Source of the DNA: Caulobacter sp. NIBR2454
Lineage (GTDB): Bacteria; Pseudomonadota; Alphaproteobacteria; Caulobacterales; Caulobacteraceae
Length of the DNA: 64,000 nucleotides
Direction: 5' to 3'
Assembly: GCF_027474405.1 (NCBI RefSeq)
Contig: NZ_CP114871.1
Span: forward strand, 1,931,001 to 1,995,000
Each line of letters starts with the position of its first letter. Position 1 is the stretch's first letter. A program made the position numbers and the translations under genes. The notes under the pieces were generated by a model. That model did no database searches, was not told the origin of the DNA, and saw only the letters and a list, made by a program, of their open reading frames with translations. Below are positions 8,325 to 17,670 of the stretch, piece by piece.

Positions 8325-9188
8325 TTAGATCGCGGTTTCGCGAGCGCGCTGCATATAGAGATTGCGCAGCCGCATCGCCAGGGGGCCGACCGTTCCGTCC
8401 CCAACCGGCTTGCCGTCGATGGCGACGATCGGCGAAACCAACGACCCCGCGCCGCTAATGAAGCACTCGCGCGCCGCCTGCGCCTCGGCGACGGTAAAGG
8501 GCCGCTCGTTCACGGTCAGGCCCTGCTCGGCGATCACCTGAAGGAGGCTGTTGCGGGTGACTCCACGAAGGATGTTGGCGTTGGTGTCGCGGGTGCGCAG
8601 CGCGCCGTCCTGATCGACGATCCAGGCGTTGCTCGACGCGCCTTCAGTGACAAAGCCCAGCTCGTCGACGAAGAAGGCCTCAAGGGCGCCCTTCTCGCGG
8701 GCGGCCTGTTTGGCCAGGGCGTTGGGCAGCAGGCCGATGCTCTTGATGTCGCAACGACCCCAGCGGTTTTCGGGCACGGTGACGGCGGTATAGCCCTTGG
8801 CCGCCTTGGCGTCCGAGGCGACGCGGTCCACCGGCCGGATGGTGGCGACCACAGCCGGTGTGACTTCAGGGTTGGGGAAAGCATGGTCCCGTCGCGCCAC
8901 GCCACGACTGACCTGAAGATAGAGCAGGCCCTCTCGAACACGATTGCGGCGCACGACCTCGCGAAGCACGACCGTCAGGGCGGCGCGGGTCATGGGATGG
9001 GCGATGCGCAGCTCGTCCAGGCTGCGCCACAGGCGCGCGAAGTGGCCCTCAGCGTCGGCCAGTTTGCCGTCCATCACCGACCAGACTTCATAGACGCCGT
9101 CGGACAGCTGATAGCCCCGGTCCTCGATATGGACCGCGGCGTCCCGGTGGCGCACGAAGGCGCCGTTCACATAGGCGTATCTGGACAT
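8325..9188 (-). CDS. dat: D-amino-acid transaminase (class IV PLP aminotransferase)
   Basis: 287 residues, the usual length for D-alanine/branched-chain fold IV aminotransferases. Lys149 in CDIKSIGLLPN is the PLP Schiff-base lysine. GFVTEGASSNAWI (about 198-210) and an N-terminal DRGYQLSDGVYE (23-34) are family hallmarks, the latter typical of D-amino-acid transaminases. It interconverts D-alanine and D-glutamate with their 2-oxo acids, feeding peptidoglycan precursors. The start overlaps the ntrX stop by one base. Placement between ntrX and hfq is common in alphaproteobacteria. Confidence 0.9.
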   Translation of the reverse strand: MSRYAYVNGAFVRHRDAAVHIEDRGYQLSDGVYEVWSVMDGKLADAEGHFARLWRSLDELRIAHPMTRAALTVVLREVVRRNRVREGLLYLQVSRGVARRDHAFPNPEVTPAVVATIRPVDRVASDAKAAKGYTAVTVPENRWGRCDIKSIGLLPNALAKQAAREKGALEAFFVDELGFVTEGASSNAWIVDQDGALRTRDTNANILRGVTRNSLLQVIAEQGLTVNERPFTVAEAQAARECFISGAGSLVSPIVAIDGKPVGDGTVGPLAMRLRNLYMQRARETAI

Positions 9189-10579
9189 CAGTCTTCTTCG
9201 TCTTCGCCAGCCCGCGACCCGGCGACGCCCAAGGACTTCAGCTTGCGGTGCAGGGCCGAGCGTTCCATGCCGATGAAAGCGGCGGTGCGCGAGATATTTC
9301 CACCGAACCGCATGATCTGGGCGTTCAGATACTCGCGTTCAAATAGCTCGCGCGCCTCACGCAGCGGCAGGGCGATGATCCGCTCAGCGCCGATAGCGCC
9401 AGCCTGGCTACTACTGGCCACCTCGGCTGGCAGCATCTCGGCTGTGATGATGTCAGCGGGATCGCCGGACGCCAGGATCAGCATGCGCTCGACGTTGTTG
9501 CGCAGCTGGCGGACGTTGCCAGGCCAGTCGTGTACCTGAAGGGTCGCCATGGCGTCATCGCCCAGCCGCCGTTTGGGCATGCCGGTCGTCTCGCTGATCT
9601 TCTCGATGAAGAAATGGACCAGTTCGGGGATGTCTTCGCGACGTTCGGACAAGCCCGGCACCCGAACGGGTACGACGTTCAGACGATGGAACAGGTCTTC
9701 GCGGAAACGCCCCGCCTCGATCTCGGCCCGCAGGTCACGCGAGCTGGACGAGACCACGCGAACGTCCACCTGCACGTCGTTATCACCGCCGACACGGCGG
9801 AAGCGTTGCTCGACCAGCACGCGCAGGATGCGGCTCTGGGTCTCGCGAGGCATGTCGGCCACCTCATCGAGGAACAGGGTGCCGCCGTGAGCGCGTTCAA
9901 ACACCCCGATCTTACGCGGGCGGCCACCCTCGCCTTCTTCGCCGAAAAGCTCGATGTCCATGCGCTCGGGTGTCATGCCGGCGGCGCTGAGCGCCACAAA
10001 CTCGCCTCGCGACCGCGGGCTGGACTCGTGAATCAGGCGAGCCGCCAACTCCTTGCCAGCGCCGGAGGGACCGGAGATCAGCACGCGGCTATTGGCGGGG
10101 GCCACCTTCACGATCAACTGACGCAAAGCCTGCGACGCCGCCGACTTGCCAATCAGGCCGTCGGGCGTCAGCGATTGGGCCCGCAGGCGACGGTTCTCAC
10201 GCCGAAGGTTGGCCGCCTCCAGCGCCCGTTCGACCACCAGCAACAGTCGGTCGGACTTGAAGGGCTTTTCCAGAAACTCATAGGCGCCGCGCTTGATCGC
10301 GCTGACCGCGGTCTCGATGTTGCCGTGGCCGCTGATCATGATTACCGGCAGGTCCTGGTCGAGGGTCTTGATCAGGTCGAGCAGCTCCAGCCCGTCCATA
10401 CCGCCGCCCTGCATCCAGATGTCGAGCACCAGGACCGCCGGCTTACGCGCCCGGATCGCGGCCAGCGCCGCCTCCGAATCGGCGGCCGTTCGCACGGCAT
10501 AGCCCTCGTCGGACAAGATGCCCGCCACGAGTTCGCGGATATCGGCCTCGTCATCAACAACCAGAACGTCAGCGCTCAT
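9188..10579 (-). CDS. ntrX: Response regulator NtrX (NtrC family, atypical loop)
   Basis: 463 residues in three parts: receiver domain with phospho-acceptor Asp53 (LDIWMQ), AAA+ domain with Walker A GPSGAGKE (170-177) and Walker B FLDEV (about 236-240), and a Fis-type helix-turn-helix at the C-terminus (GNISRTAAFIGMERSALHRKL). NtrX pairs with NtrY in nitrogen, redox and envelope responses. The segment between ELFG and GGTLFLDE lacks the GAFTGA loop that contacts sigma54, so it probably regulates without sigma54 activation. The start overlaps the ntrY stop by four bases. Confidence 0.95.
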   Translation of the reverse strand: MSADVLVVDDEADIRELVAGILSDEGYAVRTAADSEAALAAIRARKPAVLVLDIWMQGGGMDGLELLDLIKTLDQDLPVIMISGHGNIETAVSAIKRGAYEFLEKPFKSDRLLLVVERALEAANLRRENRRLRAQSLTPDGLIGKSAASQALRQLIVKVAPANSRVLISGPSGAGKELAARLIHESSPRSRGEFVALSAAGMTPERMDIELFGEEGEGGRPRKIGVFERAHGGTLFLDEVADMPRETQSRILRVLVEQRFRRVGGDNDVQVDVRVVSSSSRDLRAEIEAGRFREDLFHRLNVVPVRVPGLSERREDIPELVHFFIEKISETTGMPKRRLGDDAMATLQVHDWPGNVRQLRNNVERMLILASGDPADIITAEMLPAEVASSSQAGAIGAERIIALPLREARELFEREYLNAQIMRFGGNISRTAAFIGMERSALHRKLKSLGVAGSRAGEDEED

Positions 10580-12825
10580 GCGCTCTCCTTGAGATCGTCG
10601 CCTTCCGGCGATTGGACTTGGGTCTTCGCCGTGACGGGGAAGCGCAGGATCGCCCGCGCGCCTCGCCCATGCCCGGCGTCAGTCAGGACAATTTCGCCCC
10701 CATGGTCTTCAAGCACGCGCTTGACGATGGCCAGGCCCAAGCCCGTGCCCTTCTCGCGCGTGGTGACATAGGGTTCTGTCAGTCGGTCTCGGTCGCGGGT
10801 CGGAAGTCCGACGCCGTTGTCCTCGACGATGAAGCAGAAGGAAGACGCATCCACGCTCATTTCCGCGGTGATGCGTCCTTGCAGCCCTTGGTCCTCGGTT
10901 CGCCTGGCGGCAATCGCCTCGGCTGCGTTCTTGAGGACGTTGGTCAGAGCCTGACCCACCATGCGGGCGTCGCAGATCAGCATCCCCGGCGGCGTGGTCT
11001 CGATGATCTCGATCTCGATGTCGGGATTGGCCACGCGTTGAGCGAAGACCGTTTCGCGCAGCAGCTCCACCGGATCGGCCGGCGCGAACTTGGGCGCGGG
11101 CATCCGTGCGAAGGCGCTGAATTCATCGACCATGCGACCGATATCACCCACCTGGCGGATGATGGTTTCGGTGCAGCGATCAAAGGTTTCGACGTCCTGA
11201 GTCACGTCCTTGCGGTACTTGCGACGGATGCGCTCGGCCGACAGCTGGATGGGCGTCAGCGGGTTCTTGATCTCGTGCGCGATGCGCCGCGCGACATCCT
11301 TCCAGGCGGCGTTCCGCTGGGCGGCCACCAGACGCGTGATGTCATCAAAGGTCAGCACCAACCCGCCGTCCCCGCCCGAGGCGCGCACACGCAGGCGGCG
11401 TGTATCGGAACCCCGGACCACGTCCACCTCCGCCTCGACGTCGATGCCGCTGCTCATGGCTTCCTGAGCTAGCGGAGTTAGTTCCGGCGCGGCGTCGGCC
11501 AAGCTGCTGCCCGCGGCCCCGGCGTCGATCCCCAGCAGCACGGCAGCCTGCCGATTCATCGCCGAAATACGGCCCTTGCCGTCGAGGCCAAGCACCCCGG
11601 CGCTGACCCCTGAAAGCACGGCCTCCATGAACTGGCGACGCTCCTCGGCTTCATAGCCAGCGGCGATCAGGGCTTCCTGCTGCTCCTTAAGATCCGCCGT
11701 CATCTGATTGAAAGCGTTAGACAGCGCCTGGATCTCCTCCGGCCCGCGCTCAACCGTCACTCGCGCCGACAGGTCGCCCGCCGAAACCCGGCCGGCAGCC
11801 TGGACAAGCCGCGCCACAGGGCCAGCGATGGAATTGGCCGCCGCGATGCCAAGCCAGACGGCCCCCACCAGCAGCAACAGTGCGGTCTCGGCATAGCTGA
11901 GCGCGAACGCCGCCTGCAGGCGCGCGCGACTGCTGGCCGCCTCACGATAGGAGGCCAGGGATTCCATGGTTTCGCGCAGGTGATTCAGGATACCGCGATC
12001 GACCGGGCGAACGACATAGAGGTAGCCATCCGGAAACGCCCGCAGGCGATAGAGGGCCCGAAACAGGTCAGCGCTGTAGAACTGCTGAGCCGAAATCACC
12101 CCTTCGTCGGCGCCCGAGAAGCTGGCGCGCGGCGGGGCCAGGAACGGCGGCGCGCCATCTCCCTCGGCTCTGGCCAGGACGCGACCGTCGGCGTCGATGA
12201 CATAGGCGGCCGCAAATCCGTTGTCCTGCGCCTCGGACGCCAGGAAGTGGCTGAAGGCGACCGGCGAATGAGTGATGGCCGGGGCGGCGTTGTTCAGGCT
12301 CGCGGCCATCAGCATCACGTGATCGCTGATGTAGGTCTTCTGCTCCTCCACGTAGGAGCGAGCCACGGTGGCCGAGTTCTCGACGACAGTCTGGACGCGG
12401 CGGCTGAACCAGTCCTCCACGCCTCGATTGACCAGCACCCCGAAGAACAGGGCGACGATGACGGCGGGCGCCACCGCGGCGGCCGAGAACAGCGCGACGA
12501 ACCGCAGATGCAGGCGAGCCCCCGCATCGCTGGCGCGCATGCCGACCAATTGCAGAACCCGCCACCCCACGAAGACGGCGAGCCCAAGAATCAAGATGAG
12601 GTTGAGGCCGAGAACGACCAAAATCACATTGATGGCCGGATCGACCGGCCCGCTCGCCGGCGGCGACGAGGCCAACAGAACGCCCGTCGCGGTCAGGCCC
12701 GCGGCAAGCGCGTAACCGCCACCCAGCAGATAGCGCGATCGGGAAAGCCGCTTCAGGCCCCGCCCGAGGGCGGGCGGCGCAAACGCTGACAAGGCAAGGC
12801 GGCCGAACAAAGCCATAAGGAACAC
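10576..12825 (-). CDS. ntrY: Sensor histidine kinase NtrY
   Basis: 749 residues. Three N-terminal membrane segments (about 34-52, 65-90, 108-132) precede a periplasmic sensing region (about 133-305), a fourth segment (306-330), HAMP (330-384) and a PAS domain (395-495). HisKA has His517 in [13 protein letters not shown], and the ATP-binding domain has EDNGVGLP and GTGLGLAI. It phosphorylates NtrX. The longest start is GTG 12825, with ATG 12816 three codons in; neither has a strong ribosome-binding site. The 80 bases upstream could hold a separate ntrYX promoter. Confidence 0.94.
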   Translation of the reverse strand: MFLMALFGRLALSAFAPPALGRGLKRLSRSRYLLGGGYALAAGLTATGVLLASSPPASGPVDPAINVILVVLGLNLILILGLAVFVGWRVLQLVGMRASDAGARLHLRFVALFSAAAVAPAVIVALFFGVLVNRGVEDWFSRRVQTVVENSATVARSYVEEQKTYISDHVMLMAASLNNAAPAITHSPVAFSHFLASEAQDNGFAAAYVIDADGRVLARAEGDGAPPFLAPPRASFSGADEGVISAQQFYSADLFRALYRLRAFPDGYLYVVRPVDRGILNHLRETMESLASYREAASSRARLQAAFALSYAETALLLLVGAVWLGIAAANSIAGPVARLVQAAGRVSAGDLSARVTVERGPEEIQALSNAFNQMTADLKEQQEALIAAGYEAEERRQFMEAVLSGVSAGVLGLDGKGRISAMNRQAAVLLGIDAGAAGSSLADAAPELTPLAQEAMSSGIDVEAEVDVVRGSDTRRLRVRASGGDGGLVLTFDDITRLVAAQRNAAWKDVARRIAHEIKNPLTPIQLSAERIRRKYRKDVTQDVETFDRCTETIIRQVGDIGRMVDEFSAFARMPAPKFAPADPVELLRETVFAQRVANPDIEIEIIETTPPGMLICDARMVGQALTNVLKNAAEAIAARRTEDQGLQGRITAEMSVDASSFCFIVEDNGVGLPTRDRDRLTEPYVTTREKGTGLGLAIVKRVLEDHGGEIVLTDAGHGRGARAILRFPVTAKTQVQSPEGDDLKESA

Positions 12826-12905
12826 ACTAGAGGCGGGTGTGGCCCATGTTCAACAGCTATGTGGCCGAACTGCGCCATTGCACGGTTAAGCTTGCGTAAT
12901 CCAGC

Positions 12906-14324
12906 CTAGCGGCGGCCCCGTGACATTTCCACGCCGAGGTCCTGAATCTTCTTTCGCAGGGTGTTTCGGTTGAGGCCGAGAATCTCCGCCGCCCTCACCT
13001 GATTGCCGCGAGTGGCCGACAGGGTCATTTGAATCAGAGGCCGCTCGACCTCTTCCAAGATGCGATCATAGAGCCCCGGCTCCGGCAGCCCGTCCTGATC
13101 GGCGAAGTGGCTCGCAAGATGGCGCTCGACCAGCATGGACAGGGTGACCGGCCCCTCCTCGCCTCGCACCGTCGGCGCTTGGTCCTGCAGCTCACGCTCG
13201 ATGATCCGCGCGCTGATCAGCTCCTCGCCATAGAGGGCGCAGATACGGCGGATCAGGTTCTCCAGCTCGCGCACATTGCCGGGCCAGGCGTGGGTCTTCA
13301 GCCGGTCCAGGGCGCCTTGGTCTATGGTCTTGGAGGGCAAGCCCTCTCGATTGGCGCGCAGAAGGAAGGCGCGGGCCAGATCCGGGATGTCCTCGGTCCG
13401 GTCGCGCAGCGGCGGCAGGCGCACAGGCGCTACGTTCAGGCGGAAGTAAAGGTCCTCGCGGAACAGACCCTGCTGGATCAGACTGCGCAGATCCCGGTTG
13501 GTGGCGGCGATGACGCGCACGTTCGGGCGGCGGCCCGTCTTGGGATTGACGACCGGCTCGGAGCCGTCGATCACCCTCAGCAGACGCGTCTGAGCGTCCA
13601 ACGGCATGTCGCCGATCTCGTCCAGGAACAGCGTACCGCCGTCGGCCTCGACCAGTTTCCCGAGGTCGCCCTCGCCACGACCGAACAGCTCGGCCTCAAC
13701 CCGCTCGCGCGGCACGGCGGCGAGGTTGATGACCATGAACTTGCCGTCGCGACGCCGCCCTAATTCGTGCAGGGCGCGAGCGACCAGCTCTTTGCCGGTG
13801 CCAGACTCCCCCAGAATCAGCACCGTCAGGTCCGCGCCGACAAGACGGGCGATGGTGCGATAGACGTCCTGCATCGGCGCCGAGCGGCCGATCAGCGGCA
13901 GACGCTCGTCGCGCATGGCGCGGGCTTGCGCCTTGGACGCTTCGGCATCAGCCGGCTTGGACAGCGCGCGCCGTGCGGCGGCGGTGATATCGTCCAGATC
14001 GAAGGGCTTGGAAACGTACTCGAAGGCTCCTGCGTCGGCGGCGCTGACCGCCGTCAGCAGGGTGTTTTGCCCGCTCATCACGATGACCGGCAGCTTGGGG
14101 CGCTCCTTGCGGATGCGCGGCAGCACGTCGAAGACGTTCTCATCCGGCATGACTACGTCGGTGACCACCAGATCCCCTTCGCCGTCAGAGACCCACTTAA
14201 GCAAGGTCGTGGCGTTTCCGGTCGCGCGCACCTGATAGCCGAGGCGCGTGAAGGCCTGGCTGAGAACCAGTCGGATCGAGGAGTCGTCGTCGGCGATCAG
14301 GATCTTCTTGGTAGAGGCGTTCAT
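12906..14324 (-). CDS. ntrC: Response regulator NtrC lacking the GAFTGA loop
   Basis: 472 residues. The receiver domain has Asp56 (VVTDVVMPD). The AAA+ domain has Walker A GESGTGKE (172-179) and Walker [10 protein letters not shown] (232-240). The C-terminal Fis-type helix-turn-helix includes [17 protein letters not shown]. It controls nitrogen assimilation genes when phosphorylated by NtrB. The stretch from ELFG (212-215) to GGTLFLDE is about eight residues shorter than in enteric NtrC and lacks the GAFTGA loop needed for sigma54 contact. It likely binds DNA as a conventional activator or repressor. It sits 11 bases after ntrB. Confidence 0.96.
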   Translation of the reverse strand: MNASTKKILIADDDSSIRLVLSQAFTRLGYQVRATGNATTLLKWVSDGEGDLVVTDVVMPDENVFDVLPRIRKERPKLPVIVMSGQNTLLTAVSAADAGAFEYVSKPFDLDDITAAARRALSKPADAEASKAQARAMRDERLPLIGRSAPMQDVYRTIARLVGADLTVLILGESGTGKELVARALHELGRRRDGKFMVINLAAVPRERVEAELFGRGEGDLGKLVEADGGTLFLDEIGDMPLDAQTRLLRVIDGSEPVVNPKTGRRPNVRVIAATNRDLRSLIQQGLFREDLYFRLNVAPVRLPPLRDRTEDIPDLARAFLLRANREGLPSKTIDQGALDRLKTHAWPGNVRELENLIRRICALYGEELISARIIERELQDQAPTVRGEEGPVTLSMLVERHLASHFADQDGLPEPGLYDRILEEVERPLIQMTLSATRGNQVRAAEILGLNRNTLRKKIQDLGVEMSRGRR

Positions 14325-14335
14325 GCTTTCTCCAA

Positions 14336-15430
14336 CTAGGAGGCGACGGGCAGAAGGACCCGGAAGACCGTTCTTCCGGGTTCGGATTCAAAATCGATCA
14401 GGCCGCTATGACTGGCCACGAGCTTGGCGACGAGCGCCAGGCCCAGGCCCGCGCCATGCGCCTTGGTGGAGATAAAAGGCTGGAACAGCGCCTCCCGGAT
14501 AGCGGCGGGCACGCCGGGTCCGTTGTCCTGGATTCGGATCTCCAGCGGCGCGCCCTTGGCCGTTCGGCCGTCAGCGCCGCGCACCCGCACGCCATGGCGA
14601 TAGGCGGTGAAGATGTGGATTTCGCCACGCCCGTCGCCGCGCCCATGGGCGGCTTCCGCGGCGTTCTTGACCAGGTTGAGAAAGATCTGGATCAGCTGAT
14701 CCTCATCGCCCAGAACCGGCGGCAGCGACGGATCGTAGGATTCCTTCAGACCCAGGCCATCGGCCACGCCATTGGCCGCCAGGGCGCGGACACGATCGAG
14801 GACCTGATGGATGTTCACCGGCTCCAGATCGGTCGGTACGTCGTCGGCGAAAACCGTCATGCGATCGACCAGCCGGCGGATGCGATCCGTCTCGTCGACA
14901 ATCAGCTGGGCCAGCGGCTGGTCCTCGGGCGGAGCGCCCGTCTTGAGCAACTGAGCGGCGCCGCGGATGCCCGCCAAGGGGTTCTTGATCTCATGCGCCA
15001 GCATTCGGCCCAGGCCGACAACAGAGCGCAGCCCCGCAGGGTCGGTGGATCGCTCGACCCCCAGGGCCCCGCGCACGTGCAGAGTCAGCAGGACCGAGCC
15101 ATCATCCAGCGGCGTGGCCGCGCCGTCCGCCTCGAATGGCGGCTGGCCGAACAGGTTGACGACGATGCCGTGTTCACGAACCCGGGCCTGCTCGTTCGAC
15201 GCCCGATCGATCAGGGCGACCAGATGAGAGTCCGGCGGCAGAGCGGCGCGGAAACGCCCACGAGCCAGAAGGGCGAGACCCTGGCCGAACAGGGCTTCGG
15301 CGGCGTCATTCACTGCGACGAGTGCGCCGTCAGGGTCAATGACGAGTGAGGGCTCGGGAATGAGATCGAAAGCCGCGGCTTTCATATCCACAACCCGTGA
15401 GCCCAGTAGAGGACGAGCGCGTTCGGTCAT
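14336..15430 (-). CDS. ntrB: Nitrogen sensor histidine kinase NtrB
   Basis: 364 residues from ATG 15430, which overlaps the dusB stop as ATGA. It is soluble: an N-terminal PAS domain (about 20-130), HisKA with His146 in [11 protein letters not shown], an N box ([12 protein letters not shown]) and G boxes ([17 protein letters not shown]). NtrB phosphorylates or dephosphorylates NtrC according to PII signalling of nitrogen status. The context dusB-ntrB-ntrC supports the assignment strongly. Confidence 0.96.
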   Translation of the reverse strand: MTERARPLLGSRVVDMKAAAFDLIPEPSLVIDPDGALVAVNDAAEALFGQGLALLARGRFRAALPPDSHLVALIDRASNEQARVREHGIVVNLFGQPPFEADGAATPLDDGSVLLTLHVRGALGVERSTDPAGLRSVVGLGRMLAHEIKNPLAGIRGAAQLLKTGAPPEDQPLAQLIVDETDRIRRLVDRMTVFADDVPTDLEPVNIHQVLDRVRALAANGVADGLGLKESYDPSLPPVLGDEDQLIQIFLNLVKNAAEAAHGRGDGRGEIHIFTAYRHGVRVRGADGRTAKGAPLEIRIQDNGPGVPAAIREALFQPFISTKAHGAGLGLALVAKLVASHSGLIDFESEPGRTVFRVLLPVAS

Positions 15431-16434
15431 GCCGCCATCCTTGATCCGCCGTCCGACCAAAGAGCGGTCAGGGCGGCTTCAACCTCCACGGCGGTCTCCA
15501 GACGGCACAGGCGGGCGCGGGCTTCGCGCCGGGCCTCCGGCGCCTGCGGCCAGGGGGCTGCCTCGATGTATGAGGCCAGGTGCTTGCGGAACATCTTCAG
15601 ACCCAGGCGTTCGCCGTAGAAGCTCAGGCTGTCCCGGAAGTGATCGGTGGCGATCGCCAATCGCTGGTTCATGTCAGGCTCGATAAAAGGCTGTCCATCG
15701 AGCGCCGCCTCGATGGCCGCGCTAATCCAGGGCCGTCCATAAACGCCACGGCCGATCATCACGCCGTCAGCGCCGGATTGGGTGAGGGCTTCATGAGCTG
15801 TCGCGCCGTCGATGACATCGCCATTGACGATGACCGGTATGGAGAGCTCGTTCTTGACGGCTCGGACCGCGGACCAGTCCGCCACACCCTTGTAGAACTG
15901 ACAGCGTGTACGTCCGTGGACCGTCACCGCGCTGGCTCCAACGGCTTGGGCGCGCGAGGCGATCTCGGGGGCGTTGCGCGAGGCGTCGTCCCAGCCCAGA
16001 CGCATCTTTACGGTCACGGGCACATCGACCGCATCGACGGCGGCGGCCACCAGGCTTTCCGCGAGGTCCGGGTCACGCATCAGGGCCGAGCCCGAGGCGA
16101 CACCGGTTACTTCCTTGGCGGGACAGCCGAAATTCAGGTCGATGATCTGCGCGCCGGCCTTGGCCGCCAGGCGAGCGCCCTCCGCCATGAAGGCGGGGTC
16201 GCGTCCGACGAGTTGCACGACCATGAGCGGCAGCCCCTCACCCACCGCCGCGCGACGCACGACATCGGGACGGCCGCGCGCGAATTCGGCGCAGGCGACC
16301 ATCTCGGTCGCCACGTAGCCGGCTCCGGCCTTCACAGCTGCAATACGGAAAGGCAGGTCCGATACGCCCGTCATCGGCGCGATCCATACGCGCCCCGGAA
16401 TCTCGACCGAACCGACCTTGAGCATTTTGCTCAT
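15427..16434 (-). CDS. dusB: tRNA-dihydrouridine synthase DusB (NifR3)
   Basis: 335 residues, a TIM-barrel flavoprotein. IAPMTGVSDLPFR (18-30) begins the FMN site and NFGCPAKEVTG (101-111) contains the catalytic Cys104. DusB reduces specific uridines in the tRNA D-loop using NADPH. It is the first gene of the nif R3-ntrBC operon in many alphaproteobacteria. ATG 16434 is used; an internal ATG at 16425 is possible. The divergent intergenic region with ispDF holds AT-rich promoter-like sequence. Confidence 0.95.
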   Translation of the reverse strand: MSKMLKVGSVEIPGRVWIAPMTGVSDLPFRIAAVKAGAGYVATEMVACAEFARGRPDVVRRAAVGEGLPLMVVQLVGRDPAFMAEGARLAAKAGAQIIDLNFGCPAKEVTGVASGSALMRDPDLAESLVAAAVDAVDVPVTVKMRLGWDDASRNAPEIASRAQAVGASAVTVHGRTRCQFYKGVADWSAVRAVKNELSIPVIVNGDVIDGATAHEALTQSGADGVMIGRGVYGRPWISAAIEAALDGQPFIEPDMNQRLAIATDHFRDSLSFYGERLGLKMFRKHLASYIEAAPWPQAPEARREARARLCRLETAVEVEAALTALWSDGGSRMAA

Positions 16435-16491
16435 TTTATAAACATCCCCACCGCTCTGTTTTTAGGCAAATTGTGCGGCGCCGTAAAGCTG

Positions 16492-16503
16492 GAACGCGCG
16501 TTC
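16492..16503. promoter_or_regulatory. Palindrome flanked by direct repeats upstream of ispDF
   Basis: GAACGCGCGTTC is a perfect 12-base palindrome, bracketed by two copies of AAAGCT and followed by the ispDF ribosome-binding site AAGGA (16513-16517). It could be an operator or a leader stem. Confidence 0.3.
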
Positions 16504-16524
16504 AAAGCTCTTTAAGGACGGCGC

Positions 16525-17670
16525 ATGAGCTTTTCAGCTGTCATCGTCGCCGCTGGCGGGGGATCGCGGGCCGGCGCCGGACCCGCAAAGCAGTGGCGTC
16601 TGGTGACTGGCCGGCCCGTCGTGCGCTGGTCCGTGGAGGCGTTTCTAGCAGCTGGCGCTACCGAGGTCCTGGTCGTCATACCGGCTGGCGCCGAAGCCGA
16701 GCTCACCGGCGCTCTCAGCGGGCTTGAAGGATGGCGCGCTGTATCCGGGGGCGCCAGTCGCGCGGCATCGGTGCAGGCAGGACTCGCTGCATCGAACGCC
16801 TCAGACGAAACACCGGTGCTGATCCACGACGCCGCCCGCCCCTTCCTGACGCGCGATCATATCCACACGCTGCTCGAAGCCTTGAAGAATGCCGAGGGCG
16901 CGGCCCCTGCCCTGCCCGTCGCCGACACGCTCAAACGTCGAGACGGGGATGCGGTGACCACAACCTCGCGCGACGGGCTTTGGCGCGTCCAGACGCCTCA
17001 GGCCTTCCGCCGCTCGATCTTGGTCGATGCCTACGCCGCATGGCGCGCGCCGGCCGACCCCACAGACGATTGCGCTGTGGTCGAGGCCGCTGGCGGCCGC
17101 ATCGCCCTGACGGCGGGCGATCCTATGCTCATGAAGCTGACCTATCCGGAGGACTTCGCCATGGCCGAGCGACTGGCGGGCGGCGCCCGCATCACCCGCA
17201 TCGGCCAGGGGTTCGACGCCCATCGCTGGGGTCCTGGCGAGGAAGTCTGGCTATGTGGCGTCGCCATCACCCACGATGAGACGCTGATCGGCCACTCTGA
17301 CGCGGACGCAGGCCTGCATGCCCTGACCGACGCCCTACTGGGCGCTATCGGCGAAGGCGATATCGGAGACCACTTCCCGCCGACGGACCCGAAATGGAAA
17401 GGCGCTTCATCAGATCGCTTCCTGATCCACGCCGCCGAATTGATCGCGGCGAAGGGCGGACGGATCATCAATATCGATGTGACCCTCATCTGCGAGCGAC
17501 CCAAGATCAAGCCGCACCGGGCCGCGATGCGCGAGCGGCTGGCCACTCTGCTCGATCTGCCGCTGGACAGAGTCAGCGTGAAGGCGACCACGACAGAAGG
17601 CATGGGGTTCACCGGCCGCGGCGAGGGTCTAGCCGCCCAGGCGGTTGCGACGGTGGAGACGCCGCTCTAG
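16525..17670 (+). CDS. ispDF: Bifunctional IspD/IspF isoprenoid enzyme
   Basis: 381 residues, a natural fusion. Residues 1 to about 222 are the MEP cytidylyltransferase (GGGSRAGAGPAKQ at 11-23, HDAARPF at 101-107). Residues about 224-381 are MEcPP synthase, with metal ligands in GFDAHRW (Asp231, His233) and GHSDAD. The two steps turn MEP into CDP-ME and CDP-ME2P into cyclic MEcPP; the IspE kinase acts between them. The fusion is frequent in alphaproteobacteria. Start chosen with AAGGA spacing. Its stop shares CTAG with the convergent membrane fusion gene. Confidence 0.97.
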   Translation: MSFSAVIVAAGGGSRAGAGPAKQWRLVTGRPVVRWSVEAFLAAGATEVLVVIPAGAEAELTGALSGLEGWRAVSGGASRAASVQAGLAASNASDETPVLIHDAARPFLTRDHIHTLLEALKNAEGAAPALPVADTLKRRDGDAVTTTSRDGLWRVQTPQAFRRSILVDAYAAWRAPADPTDDCAVVEAAGGRIALTAGDPMLMKLTYPEDFAMAERLAGGARITRIGQGFDAHRWGPGEEVWLCGVAITHDETLIGHSDADAGLHALTDALLGAIGEGDIGDHFPPTDPKWKGASSDRFLIHAAELIAAKGGRIINIDVTLICERPKIKPHRAAMRERLATLLDLPLDRVSVKATTTEGMGFTGRGEGLAAQAVATVETPL

